The notes below the pieces were generated by a model. The model ran no database searches. It saw only the letters and a program-made list of their open reading frames with translations, and was not told the origin of the DNA. From Halegenticoccus soli (lineage in GTDB: Archaea > Halobacteriota > Halobacteria > Halobacteriales > Haloferacaceae), in the NCBI RefSeq assembly GCF_002844195.1, contig NZ_PEND01000009.1:62001-126000 (forward strand): a stretch of DNA of 64,000 nt, written 5' to 3'. The translations under genes and the position numbers were made by a program. Below are positions 58,910-64,000 of the stretch, piece after piece. Numbering within the stretch: position 1 is the stretch's first letter; every line of letters begins with the position of its first letter.

Positions 58910-61507
58910 ATGCCCAGTGGAGAATACGACCCGGAGACCGTCGAGGCCAAGTGGCAAGACCGGTGGGTGGAGGAGGACACCTACGCCTACCACGAGGGGG
59001 CGGTGGACCCGAACACCGTCTTCTCGATCGACTCGCCGCCGCCGACGGTATCCGGGAGCCTCCACTGGGGTCACGTCTACGGCTTCACGCTGCAGGACTT
59101 CGTGGCCCGATTCAGCCGGATGCGCGGCAGGGACGTGTTCTTCCCGTTCGGCTACGACGACAACGGCATCGCCTCCGAGCGGCTGACCGAGGACGAACTC
59201 GGCGTCGAACACCAGGACTTCCCGCGCCACGAGTTCCAGGAGATGTGCCGCGAGGTCACCGCGGAGTACGAGGCGGAGTTCAACGAGAAGATGCAGGCGC
59301 TCGGCGTCTCCATCGACTGGGACTACACCTACCAGACCATCGAGCCGCGCGTCCAGCGGATCTCCCAGCTCTCCTTTATCGACCTGTACGACCGGGGCCG
59401 CGAGTACCGCCAGCGCGCGCCGACCATCTGGTGTCCGGAGTGCGAGACCGCCATCTCGCAGGTGGAGACCGAGGACGACGAGCGTCCCTCGCACTTCCAC
59501 GACATCGAGTTCTCGGTCGCGGACGACGGGGAGGCGTTCGTCATCTCCACCACGCGGCCCGAGCTCCTGTCGGCCTGCGTCGCCGTCTTCGTCCACCCGG
59601 ACGACGAGGCCAACCAGCACCTCGTCGGCGAGGAGGCCGAGGTGCCGCTGTTCGGCCAGCGCGTCCCGATCCTGAAGGACGAGCGCGTCGACGTGGAGAC
59701 CGGTTCGGGCCTCGTGATGTGCTGTACGTTCGGCGACCAGACCGACATCGAGTGGTACCAGGCGCACGACCTCCCGCTCCGGATCGCCATCGACGAGTCG
59801 GGCACGATGACCGAGGAGGCGGACGAGTACGCCGGCCTCTCGTCTGAGGAGGCGCGCGAGCGCATCGTGGCCGACCTCGACGAGGCGGGATACCTGCTCG
59901 ACCGACGGAGCATCACCCACACCGTGAACGTGCACGAGCGCTGCGGGACGCCCGTCGAGTTCCTCGTCGCCGAGCAGTGGTACGTCAAGCTCCTCGACAA
60001 GAGGGAGGAGTACCTGGAGGCGGGCCGGCAGATGGACTGGTACCCCGAGAAGATGTTCACCCGGTACAAAAACTGGATCGAGGGCCTCCAGTGGGACTGG
60101 TCCATCTCGCGGCAGCGCTCGTCCGGCATCCCGTTCCCGGTGTGGTACTGCGCCGAGTGCGACCGCGAGATCCTCGCCGACCGCGAGCAGCTCCCGGTCG
60201 ATCCCCTCGTCGACGACCCGCCGGTCGGCGCGTGCCCCGACTGCGGCCACGACGAGTTCGTCCCGGAGGACGACGTGTTCGACACGTGGGCCACCTCCTC
60301 GCTCACGCCGCTCATCAACGCCGGCTGGGACTGGAACGGGGAATCCGGGAAGTTCGAGATGGAACGGCCGGAGCTGTACCCGTTCGACATGCGGCCGCAG
60401 GGCCACGACATCATCTCCTTCTGGCTGTTCCACACGGTCGTCAAGTGCTACGAGCACACCGGCGAGGTGCCGTTCGACTCGGTGATGATCAACGGGATGG
60501 TGCTCGACGAGAACCGGGTGAAGATGTCGAAGTCGCTCGGGAACATCGTCTCGCCCGACGAGGTGCTCGAAAAGTTCCCGGTCGACGCCGCACGCTACTG
60601 GGCAGCCGGCAGCGCCGTCGGCGACGACCTGCCGTACAAGGAGAAGGGGCTGCGGGCCGGCGAGAAGCTGCTCCGGAAGCTGTGGAACGCCTCGAAGCTC
60701 GTCGAGAGCCTCGCCGACGAGACGCCCGACCGCCCCGACCTGAAGGCGATCGACAGCTGGCTGCTCGCCGAGCAGGACGCCGAGATCGAGTACATCACCG
60801 AGAAGTTCGAGAACCGCGAGTTCTCGAAGGCGCGCGACCGCCTCCGGAGCTTCTTCTGGCACACGTTCTGCGACGACTACCTGGAGATCGCAAAGCAGCG
60901 CCTCGGGGAGGGCGGCGACGTCTCGGCGGCGTACACGATCCGGACGGCCCACGAGCGGTTCCTCAGGCTGTTCGCGCCGTTCCTCGCGCACATCGCGGAG
61001 GAGATCTGGCGCGACATGTACGGCGACGGGAGCGTCCACAACGAGCCCTGGCCCGAACCCCTCGGCGTCGAGGCCGACTTCGAGGCGGGCGAAACCGCGA
61101 TGAGCGTCGTCGGCGCGCTGCGCAAGTACAAGACCGACCACCAGCTCTCGCTGAACGCGACCCTCGACGAGGTCCGGGTGTACGGCTCGGTCGACGGCTT
61201 CGAGGAGGACATCCGCCGCGTGATGCACGTCGAGACGCTGGAGACGCTCGACGAGGAGCCGGAGGTCGAGTCCGTGATCACCGGAATCGACCTCGATTAC
61301 TCCGTCGTCGGGCCGCAGTACGGGAGCAGGGTTCCGGAGATCGAAGCCGGCATCGAGGCCGGGGACTACGCGGTCGAGGACGGCGTCCTCCGGGTCGCCG
61401 ACGTCGAGCTCGACGCCGACGCCTTCGAGGTGAACGAGGAGCGCCGCTACACCGGCGACGGCGAGATGATCGAGACCGACCGCGCGCTCGTCATCGTCAG
61501 GAACTGA
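58910..61507 (+). CDS. valS: valine-tRNA ligase
   Basis: Class I synthetase with editing domain, 865 residues. HIGH motif appears as 'LHWGHV' (residues 52-55 are HWGH) and the KMSKS motif is KMSKS at 538-542. Editing domain motifs 'ISTTRPELLSACVAVFV' and 'GSGLVMCCTFGDQTD' are present. Tandem zinc-like Cys pairs 'CPECETAI' and 'CAECDREIL'/'CPDCGHDEF' are archaeal features. The ATG at 58910 (MPSGEYDPETVEAKWQ) is standard. Confidence 0.97.
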   Translation: MPSGEYDPETVEAKWQDRWVEEDTYAYHEGAVDPNTVFSIDSPPPTVSGSLHWGHVYGFTLQDFVARFSRMRGRDVFFPFGYDDNGIASERLTEDELGVEHQDFPRHEFQEMCREVTAEYEAEFNEKMQALGVSIDWDYTYQTIEPRVQRISQLSFIDLYDRGREYRQRAPTIWCPECETAISQVETEDDERPSHFHDIEFSVADDGEAFVISTTRPELLSACVAVFVHPDDEANQHLVGEEAEVPLFGQRVPILKDERVDVETGSGLVMCCTFGDQTDIEWYQAHDLPLRIAIDESGTMTEEADEYAGLSSEEARERIVADLDEAGYLLDRRSITHTVNVHERCGTPVEFLVAEQWYVKLLDKREEYLEAGRQMDWYPEKMFTRYKNWIEGLQWDWSISRQRSSGIPFPVWYCAECDREILADREQLPVDPLVDDPPVGACPDCGHDEFVPEDDVFDTWATSSLTPLINAGWDWNGESGKFEMERPELYPFDMRPQGHDIISFWLFHTVVKCYEHTGEVPFDSVMINGMVLDENRVKMSKSLGNIVSPDEVLEKFPVDAARYWAAGSAVGDDLPYKEKGLRAGEKLLRKLWNASKLVESLADETPDRPDLKAIDSWLLAEQDAEIEYITEKFENREFSKARDRLRSFFWHTFCDDYLEIAKQRLGEGGDVSAAYTIRTAHERFLRLFAPFLAHIAEEIWRDMYGDGSVHNEPWPEPLGVEADFEAGETAMSVVGALRKYKTDHQLSLNATLDEVRVYGSVDGFEEDIRRVMHVETLETLDEEPEVESVITGIDLDYSVVGPQYGSRVPEIEAGIEAGDYAVEDGVLRVADVELDADAFEVNEERRYTGDGEMIETDRALVIVRN

Positions 61508-61523
61508 TTCGATCCCGTTTCGG

Positions 61524-62579
61524 CTACAGGTCCGCGCCGACCGCGTCCTCGACGCTCTCGAACCCGTCGCGCTCCAGGAGCTCCAGTATCCCTTCGTTGA
61601 TATCCCGGGCGATTCCCGGCCCCTCGTACACGAGTCCGGTGTAGAGCTGGACGACGCTCGCGCCGCTTCTGATCTTCCGGTACGCGCCCGCGGCGTCAGA
61701 GACGCCGCCGACGCCGATCACGGGGACGTCCGTCCGCTCGGCGATGAAGCGGACGAGGTTCGTCGCCATCTCCTCGATGGGTTTCCCCGACAGCCCGCCG
61801 CGCTCGGCCCGCTGCGGGCTCTCGAGCGTCTCCGGCCGCTTCGTCGTCGTGTTCGTGGCGATGACCCCGTCGAGATCGAGGGCGTCGACGACCGCGAGGG
61901 CGTCTTCGATCGCCGGTTCGGGGAGATCCGGAGAGAGCTTCACGAGCAGGGGCGCCGCGCCGGCGTCCGAGAGCGCGCCGAGAATCTCCTCCAGGGAGTC
62001 GCGGTTCTGGAGGGATCGGAGTCCGGGCGTGTTCGGGCTGGAGACGTTGACGGCGAAGTAGTCGCCGGCGTCGGCGACGCGCTCGTACGTGTAGCGGTAG
62101 TCGTCCGCGGCCTCCGACAGCGGCGTCGCCTTCGATTTGCCGATGTTGATCCCGACCGGCACGTCTGGAAGCGGTTCGGCGTTCAAGCGCGCGCCGATTC
62201 GGTCGGCCCCCTGGTTGTTGAACCCCATCCGGTTGATCAGCGCCTCGTCCTCGCGCAGGCGGAACAGCCGCGGGCGGGGGTTTCCGGGCTGGCGTTCGGC
62301 CGTCACGCCGCCGACCTCGACGTGGCCGAAGCCGAGCGCGGAGAGCGCACGCGGAACCTCGGCGTTCTTGTCGAACCCGGCGGCGACGCCGACGGGGTTC
62401 GGAAACGAACGGCCGAACGCCTCGACGCGCAACCGATCGTCGCGGATCGCGTAGCGGCGGCGGACGGCGTCTCGAACCGGCGCGCGCTGGACCGCCCGGA
62501 GCAGCCGATGGACCGTCCGATGGGCGGTTTCGGGCGGCAGCGCGAACAGCGCGGGCTTCGCGATGTCGTACAGCTCCAT
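61524..62579 (-). CDS. pyrD: dihydroorotate dehydrogenase (quinone type, class 2)
   Basis: Fourth step of pyrimidine synthesis: dihydroorotate to orotate with electrons to quinone at the membrane. 351 residues. Class 2 features: an N-terminal helical extension (1-40), 'GVAAGFDKNAEVP' (FMN-binding), catalytic Ser in 'VNVSSPNTPGLRSLQ', 'ATNTTTKRPETLE' and 'IGVGGVSDAAGAYRKIRSGA'. ATG 62579 is chosen over a TTG 12 bases upstream. Convergent with valS. Confidence 0.96.
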   Translation of the reverse strand: MELYDIAKPALFALPPETAHRTVHRLLRAVQRAPVRDAVRRRYAIRDDRLRVEAFGRSFPNPVGVAAGFDKNAEVPRALSALGFGHVEVGGVTAERQPGNPRPRLFRLREDEALINRMGFNNQGADRIGARLNAEPLPDVPVGINIGKSKATPLSEAADDYRYTYERVADAGDYFAVNVSSPNTPGLRSLQNRDSLEEILGALSDAGAAPLLVKLSPDLPEPAIEDALAVVDALDLDGVIATNTTTKRPETLESPQRAERGGLSGKPIEEMATNLVRFIAERTDVPVIGVGGVSDAAGAYRKIRSGASVVQLYTGLVYEGPGIARDINEGILELLERDGFESVEDAVGADL

Positions 62580-62662
62580 CGGGAGGGACAAGCAAACGGG
62601 GAGGTATTAATCCGCCGAACGCGCCGCTCCTCGCGTCGCTGGCGCCGCGTCAGTCGAGACGT

Positions 62663-62860
62663 CTAAAAGTCGTGTTCTACCTCGTCCGGATCAGCCTTCT
62701 GAATGATGATCTTCCCGTCGCGCACCCGCACGAACACCTCGTCGCCGATCTCCATGCCGGCGACCGCGAGTTCGTCCTCGTGGAGGTTGACGTGCACGTT
62801 GTGATACTCGCCGTTTTCGTCCTTGGCGCCACTCGGGCTGAGCTTCTTTTTCCGAACCAT
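62663..62860 (-). CDS. AbrB/SpoVT-like small DNA-binding protein
   Basis: A 65-residue protein, MVRKKKLSPSGAKDENGEYH start and ending 'IGDEVFVRVRDGKIIIQKAD' plus a short acidic tail. The C-terminal swapped-hairpin signature (GDEV-x3-VRDGKIIIQKA) is typical of AbrB/MazE-type DNA-binding folds. It stands alone: no adjacent toxin gene is seen, so I do not call it an antitoxin. Probably a dimeric DNA-binding regulator, conserved in haloarchaea. Confidence 0.75.
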   Translation of the reverse strand: MVRKKKLSPSGAKDENGEYHNVHVNLHEDELAVAGMEIGDEVFVRVRDGKIIIQKADPDEVEHDF

Positions 62861-63032
62861 CGCGGGTGTCTGTCCGTAGGTTCGCCATAGGGAATACATA
62901 AGTGTTTTTTACCGGGACTCGCCCCGATCGAGGCGTCTCCGTCGCACCCGCGCCCGTCTTCGACGATCGAAAATCGCCCGAGTGCACCGATCAGGTATAA
63001 AAGTCTATCGCCGAATTGCCCTCATTTCGCCG

Positions 63033-63045
63033 ATATATTTATAAT
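63033..63045 (+). promoter_or_regulatory. promoter of the MC1 gene
   Basis: The TATA element TATTTATAATATC (63033-63045) is about 27 bases before ATG 63066, which supports that start, and about 42 before the alternative ATG 63081. Confidence 0.6.
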
Positions 63046-63065
63046 ATCCCATGTGCTCGATTGCC

Positions 63066-63389
63066 ATGGAGGCTAAAACCATGGTACGTGAAGATGGTAA
63101 GCGAAACTTCGCGCTGCGCAGCTCCGACGGAGACGAGTCGAGCGTGTTCTCCGGTAACACCCCCCGTCAGGCCGCACTGAAGGCCGCCCGTCGGCTCGAA
63201 CCGGCCGAGTCCGAAGACGAGGCCGAGCGGGTCGAACTCCGCCTTCGCGAGAAAGGGACGGACAAGGTCCATATCTACGAGGGGTGGTCCTGGCGGGAAA
63301 CAGCCCCCGGCAACAAGCCCGACTGGATGCCGGACGAGATCACCGAGGCGAACGTCTCGAAGCAGGGGATCGAACACCTCGACGAGTAG
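63066..63389 (+). CDS. hmc1: chromosomal protein MC1
   Basis: Small DNA-bending chromatin protein of methanogens and haloarchaea, 107 residues. Landmarks match MC1: 'GKRNFALRSSDGDESSVFSG', 'PRQAALKAARRLE', 'VELRLREKGTDKVHIYEGWS' and 'APGNKPDWMPDEI'. It bends DNA into a V shape and covers the chromosome in place of histones in some archaea. Start at ATG 63066 (MEAKTMVRED), with 63081 a possibility. Directly upstream of the rRNA promoter array. Confidence 0.93.
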   Translation: MEAKTMVREDGKRNFALRSSDGDESSVFSGNTPRQAALKAARRLEPAESEDEAERVELRLREKGTDKVHIYEGWSWRETAPGNKPDWMPDEITEANVSKQGIEHLDE

Positions 63390-63643
63390 GCTCATTCGCC
63401 GGGAGTCCGTGGTCGTCTTCTGTTCTTTGTGCGCGCACGTGTGCGCGAGCGGACGAGCCGATGTCGACAGGGTTTTCGACCGTCGGACGTCACCCTGGGC
63501 TGCGCGGTCCACACCCGGTCGGACCTGACGCGACCAGCGCGGGATGATCGGCCGGCCTCCAGCCGCGCGACATCCTCACGGCGAGCGCAGCGGGCGGCGC
63601 GCGCTCGCGTAGGGCATGAAACCGCATGACGAAGACGACTCGG
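63390..63643. other. spacer between MC1 and the rRNA promoters
   Basis: About 254 bases with no supported gene or RNA. A short palindrome GTGCGCGCAC (63428-63437) after a pyrimidine-rich tract could mark the end of the MC1 transcript. Otherwise I see nothing. Confidence 0.35.
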
Positions 63644-63980
63644 TTCGACGGCCTTATATGTGACACTCTCCTCGACTGAAATGCGACGGTCGCCGGGGGA
63701 AGCCGGCGACCGGGGTTGCCCCGTCGCCGCCTCCGCGCGGGTCCGGCGGCAATCCCGATTCGATGCCCTTATACGTCAGAGGGCATTCGGATTGAAGTAC
63801 GCCGATGTCGGCGAAATCGACAGCAAACGTCGACATCGATCCGATGCCTTTAAGTGAACGAGGGCACTCGGAACTGAATGCAGACACACAGTGAATGCGG
63901 GCCGTTCAACTCGGCCCGCACTCGGACCTCTCCGCCCTGTCGGGGGCGAGGTGACACGCGCTTCGACGGGTTTAAGGCCC
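63644..63980 (+). promoter_or_regulatory. tandem rRNA operon promoters (four)
   Basis: Four promoter cores with the haloarchaeal rRNA consensus TTCGA(C/T)G-x-CCTTATA/TTTAA: A 63644-63660 (TTCGACGGCCTTATATG), B 63759-63776 (TTCGATGCCCTTATACGT), C 63840-63856 (TCCGATGCCTTTAAGTG) and D 63962-63980 (TTCGACGGGTTTAAGGCCC). B and C are also alike after the box (GAGGGCA(T/C)TCGGA...TGAA). The downstream 16S rRNA gene is outside the window. Confidence 0.85.
63896..63920 (+). other. hairpin between promoters C and D
   Basis: Perfect 9-bp stem TGCGGGCCG (63896-63904) with CGGCCCGCA (63912-63920) and loop TTCAACT, in the pre-rRNA leader. It may take part in leader folding or antitermination before the 16S processing stem. 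A weaker GC-rich hairpin follows at about 63930-63950. Confidence 0.6.
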
Positions 63981-64000
63981 CGAATGTGCTACGCTAGGGT

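Noticed and set aside
57899-61228. Open frame of over 1100 codons continuing from the Nudix gene antisense to valS.
   Set aside because: Only the last about 163 codons form the Nudix domain; the remainder is antisense shadow of valS and spacer.
62663-62860. AbrB-like protein as antitoxin of a toxin-antitoxin pair.
   Set aside because: No toxin-like gene adjoins it; the neighbours are pyrD and MC1.

Overview
The window is a stretch of haloarchaeal chromosome (class Halobacteria). The evidence is a very GC-rich sequence, highly acidic proteins with Asp/Glu-rich loops, TATA boxes about 25-30 bases upstream of start codons (leaderless transcripts, several with GTG starts), and Tat-type lipoprotein signals. 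Marker genes agree: a 2Fe-2S ferredoxin of halophilic type, chromosomal protein MC1, archaeal-type tRNA splicing endonuclease, a haloarchaeal pyruvate/2-oxoacid dehydrogenase cluster, and an rRNA promoter array at the right edge. I cannot name the genus. I see no tRNA, CRISPR array, intact insertion sequence or integrase.

Layout. 1-2.8 kb: a TAXI-type TRAP transporter operon (binding lipoprotein, DUF1850 protein, fused permease cut by the left edge). 3-9.9 kb: S9 peptidase, small zinc protein, uracil phosphoribosyltransferase, small membrane proteins, a GNAT acetyltransferase and a TylF-type methyltransferase with near-identical promoters, and an SRPBCC protein. 9.9-18.4 kb: CobW-type GTPase with a His-rich loop, ArsA ATPase, CstA peptide/pyruvate transporter followed by an elaborate palindrome, then small haloarchaeal proteins and HTH regulators. 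18.5-28.9 kb: amino-acid and sugar metabolism (threonine synthase, SerA, SerB, phosphoglucosamine mutase-type enzyme, HisI), a sensor kinase and the prepilin peptidase. 29-33.6 kb: GntP permease, ferredoxin and two tandem PiT phosphate transporters with DNA blocks that look gene-converted. 33.7-40.4 kb: a complete 2-oxoacid dehydrogenase complex (E1a, E1b, E2, E3) with lipoyl synthase nearby. 40.6-43.5 kb: trehalose synthesis (OtsA/OtsB). 43.9-49.6 kb: MATE exporter, Ski2/Hel308-like helicase, HAD phosphatase, and a Pro/Gln-rich surface protein. 49.7-61.5 kb: translation genes (zinc-ribbon protein, EndA, TrpS, PheS, PheT, ValS) with a ZIP-like protein and a Nudix hydrolase. 61.5-64 kb: PyrD, an AbrB-like protein, MC1, then tandem promoters for an rRNA operon whose 16S gene lies beyond the edge.

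How the genes work together. The dehydrogenase operon runs E1a-E1b-E2-E3 with 1-3 base spacings or overlaps, and LipA supplies the lipoyl group for E2. SerA and SerB bracket a sensor kinase. OtsA makes trehalose-6-phosphate and OtsB removes the phosphate (osmoprotectant). EndA next to TrpS fits the fact that haloarchaeal tRNA-Trp carries an intron.

The most interesting signal is upstream of pheST. A 25-codon leaderless ORF ends with four Phe codons clustered just before its stop. It is followed by two mutually exclusive GC-rich hairpins and a roughly 160-base gap before pheS. This has the architecture of amino-acid attenuation (as in bacterial pheST) in an archaeon. Other points to check are the three-way palindrome after cstA, a ferredoxin-gene fragment upstream of the second PiT gene, three 27-bp tandem repeats running into a lipoprotein stop codon, and a Hel308-like helicase with an HhH plus beta-sandwich tail.
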